Below are positions 1 through 6,787 of a stretch of 19,143 bases of DNA, piece by piece. The stretch's first letter is position 1. Each line of letters begins with the position of its first letter. The notes under the pieces were generated by a model that made no database searches, had not been told where the DNA came from, and saw nothing but the letters and a program-made list of their open reading frames with translations. The stretch is from assembly GCA_017444705.1 (NCBI GenBank), contig JAFSWA010000003.1, positions 1-19,143 of the forward strand, in the 5' to 3' direction. The translations under genes and the position numbers were made by a program. The DNA comes from a bacterium (GTDB lineage Bacteria > Cyanobacteriota > Vampirovibrionia > Gastranaerophilales > Gastranaerophilaceae).

Positions 1-4
1 CTTT

Positions 5-20
5 AAAAAAGCCCTTTTTT
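5..20 (-). terminator. possible weak terminator after the GGGtGRT gene
   Basis: On the minus strand, 26 nt past the TAG stop at 46-48, there is a run of six A, then GGGC, then six T. It can fold into an A-T stem ending in a U run. The stem has no GC clamp and the window ends just beyond it, so this is only a candidate. Confidence 0.3.
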
Positions 21-54
21 AGTATATTTAATAAAAGTTTATTTGCTATGCTTT

Positions 55-78
55 TGCAACTGCAACTGCAACTGCAAC
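55..78. repeat. TGCAAC hexanucleotide microrepeat, four perfect units
   Basis: Four perfect tandem TGCAAC units lie inside the last codons of the GGGtGRT gene, where the minus strand encodes an alternating Val-Ala tail. Unit gain or loss would add or remove Val-Ala without shifting the frame. Confidence 0.8.
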
Positions 79-680
79 AGTAGCACCGACCATCGGGTTA
101 TTACCCATACCGATAATACCCATCATCTCAACGTGAGCGGGAACTGATGAAGAACCTGCAAATTGAGCGTCTGAGTGCATTCTGCCCATTGTATCAGTCA
201 TACCGTAGCTTGCGGGACCTGCCGCCATGTTATCCGGATGAAGTGTTCTTCCTGTTCCGCCGCCTGACGCAACTGAAAAATATTTCTTACCGTTTTCATT
301 AGCCCATTTTTTATAGGTACCCGCAACAGGGTGCTGGAATCTTGTCGGGTTTGTTGAGTTACCTGTAATAGAAACATCAACTCCTTCGTGAATCATAATT
401 GCAACGCCTTCCGATACATCATCTGCACCGTAAACTTTTACGTTTGCTCTTTCTCCTTTTGAGAATGGTTTTTCGCTTAAAATATTCAATTTACCTGTCT
501 TATAATCATATTGTGTTTCAACACTTGTGAAACCGTTAATTCTTGAAATGATATAAGCGGCGTCTTTACCTAAACCGTTCAATATAACTCTCAAAGGTTC
601 TTTTCTTACTTTGTTGGCATTTCTTGCAATACCGATTGCACCCTCAGCAGCAGCGAATGATTCATGACCTGCGAGGAATC

Positions 681-697
681 ATAAACATTTTGTTTAT
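681..697. repeat. perfect 7-bp inverted repeat spanning the stop codons
   Basis: ATAAACA (681-687) and TGTTTAT (691-697) are perfect reverse complements around a TTT loop. The TAA stop (694-696) lies wholly in one arm. The TGA stop (679-681) overlaps the outer end of the other arm by one base. Confidence 0.7.
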
Positions 698-1065
698 TCT
701 CTCAAAAGCATTGCCGCCAAGTTACCGTGACCCAAACCAACAGAACGTTGGTCGCCGACTGAACCCGGAACACAAAATGCTTGAAGTCCGATACCTATAT
801 CACTTGCGGCATCAGCAGCGGTTTTTGCACCTTTTTTAATTGCAATTGCCGCACCTAATGTGTATGCCCAACTTGCGTTTTCAAAAGCAATCGGCTGAAT
901 ACCTTTTACTATTGCATCAACATCAATTCCCTTTGACAAACATAAATCTCTTGCATCTTCAAGAGTTTTAAAACCATATTCAGCCAAAACCTTGTCAAGT
1001 TTAGCCTGTCTTCTGTCTTGTCCTTCAAATTTAACAACCATATTATTTTTTCCTTATATTTTGGC

Positions 1066-1086
1066 GGTGCTAAACATGCACCCTAC
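1066..1086 (-). repeat. REP-like element, GTAG plus GGTGC hairpin
   Basis: Read on the minus strand, GTAG (1083-1086) directly abuts a hairpin GGTGC (1078-1082)/GCACC (1066-1070) with a 7-nt loop. A GTAG immediately 5' of an inverted repeat is the defining layout of REP elements. It lies in the 94-bp gap between the NifU-like and GGGtGRT genes. Confidence 0.6.
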
Positions 1087-1097
1087 ATTTTATTACT

Positions 1098-1121
1098 GCC
1101 GGCTTAGTAAAGCCGACCTAC
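1098..1121 (-). repeat. REP-like element, GTAG plus GTCGGCTT hairpin
   Basis: On the minus strand GTAG (1118-1121) is followed at once by GTCGGCTT, a 4-nt loop and AAGCCGGC. Seven of eight positions pair and the eighth is T opposite G. It stands in tandem with the element at 1066-1086, in the same orientation. Confidence 0.6.
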
Positions 1122-1135
1122 CCAATCGAAAAGAG

Positions 1136-1837
1136 TTATTCTTTTCTCGGGTCAATTTTTGTAACCGCATCATCATATCGACCGTATGTTTTGATGTTGC
1201 TTTCATAAGCCTCTTTCGGGTCAGTGCCTTTTCTGACGGCTTCCATCATTTTTCCGAGATGAACAAATTTGTATCCGATAATTTCTTTGTTTTCGTCCAA
1301 ACCGAGACTTAAAATGTAACCCTCAGCCAATTCAAGGTATCTGGGACCTTTTTCTTTTGTTGAATACAATGTGCCGACTTGTGAACGCAAGCCTTTACCT
1401 AAATCTTCAAGTCCTGCACCGATAGGCAATCCGTTATCGGAAAATGCTGTTTGTGTTCTTCCGTAAACAATTTGCAAGAACAGCTCTCTCATTGCAGTAT
1501 TTATTGCATCACAAACCAAATCAGAATTAAGTGCTTCCAAAATAGTTTTTCCGACCAAAATTTCACTTGCCATTGCGGCCGAGTGAGTCATGCCCGAACA
1601 ACCGATAGTTTCAACTAACGCTTCTTCAATAATACCTTTTTTAACATTCAACGTAAGCTTACATGCTCCTTGTTGAGGGGCACACCAGCCAATACCGTGT
1701 GTCAAACCCGAAATGTCTTTAATTTCTTTTGCATAAGTCCATTGCCCCTCTTGAGGAATGGGTGCGGGGTTATGCTTTGCACCTTTTGCGACGCAGCACA
1801 TTTCCCTAACTTCTTGAGAACAATTTTCACAACTCAT
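1136..1837 (-). CDS. NifU-like iron-sulfur cluster assembly scaffold protein
   Basis: A 233-residue protein related to the NifU/IscU scaffold, on which iron-sulfur clusters are built before transfer to target proteins. It is probably cytoplasmic. The N-terminus is Cys-rich (Cys 3, 6, 14, 15), as in the variant that accompanies GGGtGRT proteins. The core shows THGIGWCAPQQGACKLTLNV and ETIGCSGMTHSAAMASE, supplying further candidate cluster-ligand cysteines. There is no C-terminal thioredoxin-like Nfu domain. The ATG at 1837 has AAGGA about 8 nt upstream, and a TATAAT-like -10 on the minus strand lies at 1879-1884. It is the first gene of a two-gene unit with the GGGtGRT gene, 94 bp downstream across two REP-like hairpins. 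The client of the pair is unknown to me. Confidence 0.85.
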   Translation of the reverse strand: MSCENCSQEVREMCCVAKGAKHNPAPIPQEGQWTYAKEIKDISGLTHGIGWCAPQQGACKLTLNVKKGIIEEALVETIGCSGMTHSAAMASEILVGKTILEALNSDLVCDAINTAMRELFLQIVYGRTQTAFSDNGLPIGAGLEDLGKGLRSQVGTLYSTKEKGPRYLELAEGYILSLGLDENKEIIGYKFVHLGKMMEAVRKGTDPKEAYESNIKTYGRYDDAVTKIDPRKE

Positions 1838-2047
1838 TTTTTAAATCCTTAATTATTCTGTGTACTACTAACACTTTAATTATATATCAAAAAAAAAATA
1901 TTCAAATATACCGATTTTTCCAATATAAAACCTATATTTTCAACAATATAAAATTTAATTTCAGATATAACTATAGCATATGTTTTATTTTGACACCCAT
2001 TCTTTTTTTATTTGACCAAATATGAAAAATATGTTATTTACTATTAT

Positions 2048-2629
2048 ATGAGGATAAGAATAAGTGTAAAAGATGCATTATTAATAACAATTTCGCTAAT
2101 TCTCATATTGGGCAGTTATTTTCGCCTGAAAGATTACGAAATCAGGATTGAAAGAGTGGGCTGGCGTCCTTTTATTATTGTTAACAATACTGCTGCAAAA
2201 AAATATGAAGATATTGCGGTTGAAGCTCTTTACGCAAAAGATTATACAAAAGCTCTTGAATATTTTAATAAACAACTTAAAGCTAACCCGAAAAACCCCG
2301 AAGATGTCTATCATAATATAGGAATGACTTATTATTATATGCGTGATTACAACAAAGCCATAGAAAATTTTAATAAATCCGTTGAATTGGATGATAAATT
2401 AATTTCTACCTATTTTTATCTCGGATTATCATATTACGATAGCGGCAAATCTATTTCACGAGCAAGGGAAAATTTTGAAAAAGTTATAACAATGGAGGGA
2501 AGAAATAAAGTTCCCGAAATGGTAAGAATTTCTTATGACAAATTAGGCTGGATAGAAGAATTATACGGACAACACCAAAAAGCACAAGAATTATGGGAAA
2601 AATCAAATCATTATGCAGACCGTAATTAA
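2048..2629 (+). CDS. TPR protein with N-terminal membrane anchor
   Basis: A 193-residue protein of unknown specific role. Residues about 9-25 (ALLITISLILILGSYF) form one hydrophobic segment, probably a signal anchor. Three tetratricopeptide-like repeats follow: around YEDIAVEALYAKDYTKALEY, VYHNIGMTYYYMRDYNKAIE and TYFYLGLSYYDSGKSISRA. A helical tail ends the protein. TPRs make scaffolds for protein-protein contact, so a membrane-tethered adaptor is the most that can be inferred. I chose the ATG at 2048 rather than the in-frame TTG at 2012 because the TTG would add an odd YEKYVIYYY stretch; neither has a clear ribosome site. The stop (2627-2629) shares bases with the stop of dnaX on the other strand. 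Confidence 0.75.
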   Translation: MRIRISVKDALLITISLILILGSYFRLKDYEIRIERVGWRPFIIVNNTAAKKYEDIAVEALYAKDYTKALEYFNKQLKANPKNPEDVYHNIGMTYYYMRDYNKAIENFNKSVELDDKLISTYFYLGLSYYDSGKSISRARENFEKVITMEGRNKVPEMVRISYDKLGWIEELYGQHQKAQELWEKSNHYADRN

Positions 2630-4473
2630 TCAAAAACTTTTGCGTCAAATAAGTCTTTTACCATATTAACTTGGTCTGAATATTTTACTTTATATTCCGG
2701 TTGATTATCAGAAATTTCATTAACCTCAGCCATTTCAACTAAATCAGAGTTTGAATTTTCTTCAACAAATTCGGACTCTTTTAAAATATTTTGGGTTAGA
2801 GAAATTTCATCTTGTTTTTGGTTTTTTTGTTCATCAGCAATTGGCTCCGGATTTTGAATTTTTGATTTTAAAGCAACTTCACCGATTTTTATTTCAAGCT
2901 CTATTGACGGCACATTATAGAATTTCAGGCATGCCTTTTTAAGTGCATCCTCTTTTTGCGGTTCTTTTGCACGTTTTCCGAATATTTCATTTTTGAAAGT
3001 AATGACAACTTTTTTGTTACTCATTTCAACAGGTTTTGCAAATGTATTGAAAAAAGAACGTGACGGCGGGGAATCTATCATCTCTAATAAATTTTTCCAA
3101 TCATCAGTTGAACCGTATAATTTTTGAGGTTTGTTTTCTTGTGTTTGAATATTTTGAATTTCGGAAATATTTTCTATCGGTGTTTTTTCCTCTTTTTGGG
3201 GTAAAATTTCTTCATTTACCTCATTTGTTATCTGTTTGGGAAGTTCTTTTGATTCAGAATTTTCAACAGTTTCAAGTTGTTCTTCAATTTGCGGCTTCAA
3301 AGATGAAACAGGTTTAACAATTGTTTGCGGTCTTTCCGGCTGCGGTTGAGAAATAGCTTTCTTTTGAAGATTTTCGGATGATATATCAATAAAACATAAT
3401 TCAAGCCATAAATACCTGTTATTAGTATATTTTATCTCTCTGTAATAATATGTAAGTCTGTCAATTAAGGCTGAAATCTCACTAATCATAACATTTTGAA
3501 CTTGTTTTTTCATTCTGTCAACAGCGTCTTTTGAAAGAAAGGTCAATTCTGAAACGGTTTTTTCGTCATGACAAGTTTTTACAACAGAAAGATTTCTGAA
3601 ATACTGAATCAAATTCTCTATAATTTGTAAAGGCTCATTTCCTTTTGCATAAATTTCATTTATTTTCTGAATAGTTTTTTCAACGGATTTATCAAAAATA
3701 AATTGAGAAAGATTAATCAATGTATCGTTATCAATTTTGCCGAGCATATCATTAACTTCGTCGGTTGTGATTTCATTTTCAACATCCAAAACAGATATTT
3801 GGTCAAGCAATGCGAGTGCATCTCTCATTCCGCCCTGAGAATTTTTTGCTATCGTATAAAGTGCGTCCCGACTTATTTTTATCCCTTCCTTTTCAGAAAT
3901 AAATTCAAGTCTTTTTACAATATCATCAACCGTAATTCTTCTGAAATCAAATCTTTGACAGCGTGAAATAATCGTTTCCAAAACCTTTTGCGGCTCTGTT
4001 GTTGCAAGAATAAAAATTACATTTTCGGGCGGTTCTTCCAATGTTTTCAACAACGCATTAAAAGCAGTTTTTGAAATCATATGAACTTCATCTATTATGA
4101 AAATTTTATATTTACCGTTAACGGGTGCATAGTGGATTTTGTCAATAATATTTTGAGCATCTTCAACCGAACGATTTGATGCTGCATCCATCTCGATAAC
4201 ATCAAGCATTGTACCGTTTAAAATATCCAAACAACTCGGACATTTTCCGCAAGGCGTAAGAGTCGGCCCGTTTTGACAATTCAATGATTTTGCCAAAATT
4301 CTTGCTGATGAAGTCTTTCCGGTACCTCTGGGTCCGCAAAACAAATAAGCATGTGCAATTTTACCCGTATTTATTGCATTGGTAAAAGCTTTAACGAGAT
4401 TTTCCTGTCCGACAAGATCTGAAAACTCTTGCGGACGATATTTTCTGTATAACGGTAAATATTGTTCTGCCAA
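2626..4473 (-). CDS. dnaX: DNA polymerase III subunits gamma/tau
   Basis: The clamp-loader ATPase of the replicative polymerase, which loads the sliding clamp and in its tau form links polymerase to helicase. The 615-residue protein opens with YRKYRPQEFSDLVGQ and carries Walker A GPRGTGKT (47-54), a zinc site of Cys 66, 75, 78 and 81, Walker B DEVH (128-131), sensor 1 ATTE (157-160) and the SRCQRF arginine-finger motif (170-175). The collar domain ends near residue 370. A Glu/Gln-rich linker and a tau-like C-terminal domain (WKNLLEMI...RSFF) follow, then an acidic tail. No intein is seen, although some cyanobacterial DnaX carry one. The start is TTG at 4473, supported by AGAGG about 8 nt upstream; no ATG lies before the conserved N-terminus. 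It is divergent from ldcA across 42 bp. Confidence 0.97.
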   Translation of the reverse strand: MAEQYLPLYRKYRPQEFSDLVGQENLVKAFTNAINTGKIAHAYLFCGPRGTGKTSSARILAKSLNCQNGPTLTPCGKCPSCLDILNGTMLDVIEMDAASNRSVEDAQNIIDKIHYAPVNGKYKIFIIDEVHMISKTAFNALLKTLEEPPENVIFILATTEPQKVLETIISRCQRFDFRRITVDDIVKRLEFISEKEGIKISRDALYTIAKNSQGGMRDALALLDQISVLDVENEITTDEVNDMLGKIDNDTLINLSQFIFDKSVEKTIQKINEIYAKGNEPLQIIENLIQYFRNLSVVKTCHDEKTVSELTFLSKDAVDRMKKQVQNVMISEISALIDRLTYYYREIKYTNNRYLWLELCFIDISSENLQKKAISQPQPERPQTIVKPVSSLKPQIEEQLETVENSESKELPKQITNEVNEEILPQKEEKTPIENISEIQNIQTQENKPQKLYGSTDDWKNLLEMIDSPPSRSFFNTFAKPVEMSNKKVVITFKNEIFGKRAKEPQKEDALKKACLKFYNVPSIELEIKIGEVALKSKIQNPEPIADEQKNQKQDEISLTQNILKESEFVEENSNSDLVEMAEVNEISDNQPEYKVKYSDQVNMVKDLFDAKVFD

Positions 4474-4493
4474 TTTTTTTCCTCTATGGTAAT

Positions 4494-4501
4494 ATTATAA
4501 T
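4494..4501. promoter_or_regulatory. palindromic -10 element between dnaX and ldcA
   Basis: ATTATAAT is its own reverse complement, so it presents TATAAT on both strands: 4496-4501 for ldcA and 4494-4499 for dnaX. It sits in the middle of the only 42 bp between two divergent starts. For dnaX the predicted transcript start leaves a short leader containing AGAGG. For ldcA the leader would be only about 8 nt. No convincing -35 is seen on either side. Confidence 0.5.
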
Positions 4502-4515
4502 GGAAAATAAAAAAT

Positions 4516-5415
4516 ATGAAAACACTTAAACCCCAAAAACTTAAAAATGGAATGACAATCGGTCTTTTGAGCGTATCGGGAGCTGTTGAAGATAAATCAA
4601 AACTTGAAATTTCAAAACAGAGGCTTGAAAAATCGGGATACAAAGTTATTTTGTCAAAAAATAAAAATTATCGTAATATGGCAGGAACAAAAGAAGAATG
4701 TATTAAAAATATTTATAAATTTTTTTCTGACCCAAAAATTGACATAATAATCGCAAGTCGTGGCGGTTACGGCACTTTAAGATTTTTGAAAGATATTGAT
4801 TATTCAATAATTAAAAAAAATCCGAAGATTTTTATCGGCTTTTCAGACATTACAAATTTGCTCGCAATGTTTTATAAAAAAGCAGGTTTAATAGGTTTTT
4901 ACGGTCCTATGGCATTAAGTGATTTTTCAACGAATTTTGATAAAACTTCTTATTATAAAATGATTGAAACACTGTCTGATATGCCGATGGAATTTTGTGC
5001 AGATATAGGTGAAACTTTATATAAAGGTAAAGCAAAAGGAATTTTGTGGGGCGGAAATTTGTCATCTCTTGCTTCAATGTGCGGACTTGATTTTATTCCG
5101 AATGAAGATTTTATCCTGTTTTTTGAGGATTGGCATGACCCTGTTTATAAACTTGACAGAATGTTTACCCAATTAATGAACATTGATAAATTTAAGAAAA
5201 ATTTAAAAGGAATTATTTGGGGAGAATTTTTAGGTGTTAATGAAGATGAGTTTAGCCAATGGCAAAATGAACTTATTAAGACATTGAAACTTCCTATGGC
5301 ACAAGGATTTAAGATAACCCATGGAGAAAATAAACTAACTCTTCCTTTCGGAATAAAAGCAACTTTTGATGCAGACAAAAGAACTATAAAAATTGATGAG
5401 GAGTATTTAAAATAA
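4516..5415 (+). CDS. ldcA: L,D-carboxypeptidase, peptidase family S66
   Basis: A serine L,D-carboxypeptidase (muramoyltetrapeptide carboxypeptidase) that removes the terminal D-Ala from tetrapeptides during peptidoglycan recycling. It has no signal peptide, consistent with a cytoplasmic enzyme. The 299 residues match family length. The nucleophile is Ser110 in IGFSDIT, and the catalytic Glu and His are probably Glu204 (FFEDWHDP) and His269 (ITHGEN). Oxyanion-type glycines occur in SRGGYGTLR (81-89), and the family WGGNL block is at 178-182. The ATG at 4516 has only a distant GGA upstream, so initiation may be weak or nearly leaderless. It is the first gene of an operon with rnpA and the ldpA homologue; its TAA overlaps the rnpA ATG by one base. 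Confidence 0.9.
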   Translation: MKTLKPQKLKNGMTIGLLSVSGAVEDKSKLEISKQRLEKSGYKVILSKNKNYRNMAGTKEECIKNIYKFFSDPKIDIIIASRGGYGTLRFLKDIDYSIIKKNPKIFIGFSDITNLLAMFYKKAGLIGFYGPMALSDFSTNFDKTSYYKMIETLSDMPMEFCADIGETLYKGKAKGILWGGNLSSLASMCGLDFIPNEDFILFFEDWHDPVYKLDRMFTQLMNIDKFKKNLKGIIWGEFLGVNEDEFSQWQNELIKTLKLPMAQGFKITHGENKLTLPFGIKATFDADKRTIKIDEEYLK

Positions 5416-5774
5416 TGCTTCCGAGAAAATTCAGACTAAAAAATAATTCGGCATTTTCGGCGACATACAGATTGAAAAATACACTCGGAAACAAATATTT
5501 TCTGCTTTATTTAGGTACAGAGATTACTGATTACGAAACACAAAACCTCAAAATCGGTTTTGTAGTGAGTAAAAAATTTCATAAACGTGCAGTAAAAAGA
5601 AACAGAATAAAAAGACTTTTGCGAGAAGTTATAAGATTGAAAATAAAAAATAACAAACTTTTGGATGCACAAAAACTCCGTTCCATGATTTTTATTGCAA
5701 AACCTCCCTCGCTTGATTTAGATTATAAATCAACAGAAATTGCAGTAACAAAATTATTGGAAAGGATAAAATAA
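5415..5774 (+). CDS. rnpA: ribonuclease P protein component
   Basis: The basic protein subunit of RNase P, which helps the catalytic RNA trim the 5' ends of precursor tRNAs. The 119 residues are the usual length. The family signature is KRAVKRNRIKRLLREVIR (about 58-75), the RNR helix that contacts RNA; the N-terminus LPRKFRLKNNSAFSATY and the strand FVVSKKFHKR are also typical. GAGGAG lies about 10 nt before the ATG. Both junctions are TAATG, with one-base overlaps to ldcA upstream and the ldpA homologue downstream, so translation is probably coupled. In most bacteria, Cyanobacteria included, rnpA follows rpmH. No rpmH, yidD or yidC is seen here. Confidence 0.95.
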   Translation: MLPRKFRLKNNSAFSATYRLKNTLGNKYFLLYLGTEITDYETQNLKIGFVVSKKFHKRAVKRNRIKRLLREVIRLKIKNNKLLDAQKLRSMIFIAKPPSLDLDYKSTEIAVTKLLERIK

Positions 5775-6742
5775 TGTTAAAAGATATATTAGATAAAAAA
5801 CAATGTTTTAAATTGGTTTGCGGATGCGGGAATGAGGATGAAAAAGAGGTTGAAAAGCTTGTGGCACTTTATTCAAAGGCGGGGTGCAATTTTTTTGACC
5901 TTTGTGCTAAACCCGAAATTGTTGATGCGGCAAAAAGAGGACTTGAATACGCAGGAATAAAAGAGAACAGGTATTTATGCGTCAGTGTCGGAATTGACGG
6001 CGACCCCCATACAAACAAAGCCTTTATTGATAAAAATTTGTGTGTCGGCTGCGAACTTTGCAAAAATATTTGTCCGCATCAGGCGATTGAATCAATGGAC
6101 GGATTTTGTGCCGTCAATCAAAAACGCTGTATTGGTTGCAAACATTGTGTTGATGAGTGCGGATTAAAAGCAATTTCATTAAAGGCAATTCCTCAGGATT
6201 TGGAAGAAATCATACCGCCTTTAATCGCAAAAGGTATTGACTGTATTGAACTCCACGCAATCGGTGAAGATGAGGAAGAAGTCGATAAAAAATGGAGTTA
6301 TTTGAATGAAGTTTTTGACGGAATTATGTGTATAAGTATTGACCGTTCAAAACTTGGTGATGAAAAGCTTTTGGCAAGAGTAAAAAGAATGTTATCCGTA
6401 AGAAAACCATATACAACGATAATTCAAGCTGACGGCATTGCAATGTCAGGGTCTGTTAACGATTACCGTTCTACCTTGCAATCAATTGCAATAACTGAAT
6501 TTTTTGCTTCAAAAAATCTGAGTGCTTATATAATGAGTTCGGGCGGAACAAACGCAAAATCAACCGAATTGGCAAAACTATGTGAGGTTGTACCGCACGC
6601 ACTTGCCGTAGGCTCTTATGCAAGAAAAATTGTAAAAGACTATGTTGCACAAGACGATTTTCTTACTAATCAGGAAATTTTTGACAAAGCTCTTAAAATT
6701 GCAAAAAACCTCATTGAAATTTCATTGAAAAATATGAAATAA
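5774..6742 (+). CDS. ldpA: LdpA-like 2[4Fe-4S] protein
   Basis: A 322-residue homologue of cyanobacterial LdpA, which in Synechococcus links cellular redox state to circadian clock input. The N-terminus FKLVCGCGNED...SKAGCNFFDLCA and the PHTNKAFID block resemble LdpA. Two ferredoxin motifs follow: Cys 90, 93, 96, 100 (then Pro) and Cys 119, 122, 125, 129 (then Gly), enough for two [4Fe-4S] clusters. The C-terminal domain has IQADGIAMSGSVNDYRST, SSGGTNAKS and HALAVGSYARKIV, all strongly LdpA-like as I recall the family. AAAGGA lies just before the ATG, which overlaps the rnpA stop by one base. No photosynthesis or kai gene is in the window, so here it is better read as a redox-responsive protein of unknown output. 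The family call is firm; the function in this host is inference. Confidence 0.85.
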   Translation: MLKDILDKKQCFKLVCGCGNEDEKEVEKLVALYSKAGCNFFDLCAKPEIVDAAKRGLEYAGIKENRYLCVSVGIDGDPHTNKAFIDKNLCVGCELCKNICPHQAIESMDGFCAVNQKRCIGCKHCVDECGLKAISLKAIPQDLEEIIPPLIAKGIDCIELHAIGEDEEEVDKKWSYLNEVFDGIMCISIDRSKLGDEKLLARVKRMLSVRKPYTTIIQADGIAMSGSVNDYRSTLQSIAITEFFASKNLSAYIMSSGGTNAKSTELAKLCEVVPHALAVGSYARKIVKDYVAQDDFLTNQEIFDKALKIAKNLIEISLKNMK

Positions 6743-6752
6743 GCCTAATTCA

Positions 6753-6781
6753 TTGACAACGATATTTTTTGATAATAGCAT
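6753..6781 (+). promoter_or_regulatory. sigma70-type promoter of the HAD phosphatase gene
   Basis: A perfect TTGACA (6753-6758), a 17-bp spacer and TAGCAT (6776-6781; 4 of 6 to consensus). The -10 ends only 6 nt before the ATG at 6788 and no ribosome site is visible, so the transcript would be leaderless or nearly so. Confidence 0.5.
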
Positions 6782-6787
6782 AAGATT

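Larger units (their letters stand above)
46..1041 (-). pseudogene. GGGtGRT family protein, interrupted by two in-frame stops
   Basis: This is a GGGtGRT-family protein, named for the SVASGGGTGRT motif visible in its C-terminal half. The biochemical role of the family is not settled. Members are typically encoded beside a NifU-like scaffold, as here (next gene upstream, 1136-1837). The ATG is at 1041 with an AAGGA site upstream; the N-terminal part ends ...GHGNLAAMLLRE, then TAA (694-696), TKCL, TGA (679-681), then FLAGHESFAAAEGAIGIARNANKVRKEPLRVILNG... in the SAME frame. The whole frame is 332 codons including the TAG stop, about the family length as I recall it (roughly 330), so nothing is inserted or deleted. 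From memory the conserved block reads REETKCFCFLAGHES, so the stops fall at a Glu and a Cys codon and one Phe has become Leu. No good start codon follows the TGA, so the C-terminal half is probably not made separately. Either a very recent pseudogene or a local sequence error. Confidence 0.8.

Noticed and set aside
679..681. TGA at a conserved Cys position as a selenocysteine codon
   Set aside because: A TAA lies five codons upstream in the same frame, and no SECIS-like hairpin directly follows the TGA. Readthrough of both is implausible.
46..1041. Stop-codon reassignment
   Set aside because: TAA and TAG end intact conserved genes throughout the window (rnpA, rpmA, gpmI by TAA; trkA by TAG), so the code is standard for them.
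3009..3015. AAAAAAG heptamer in dnaX as a gamma/tau frameshift site
   Set aside because: In the coding frame it reads AAA AAA G, not A AAA AAG, and lies near residue 488, too far downstream to make a normal gamma. No stimulatory hairpin is evident.
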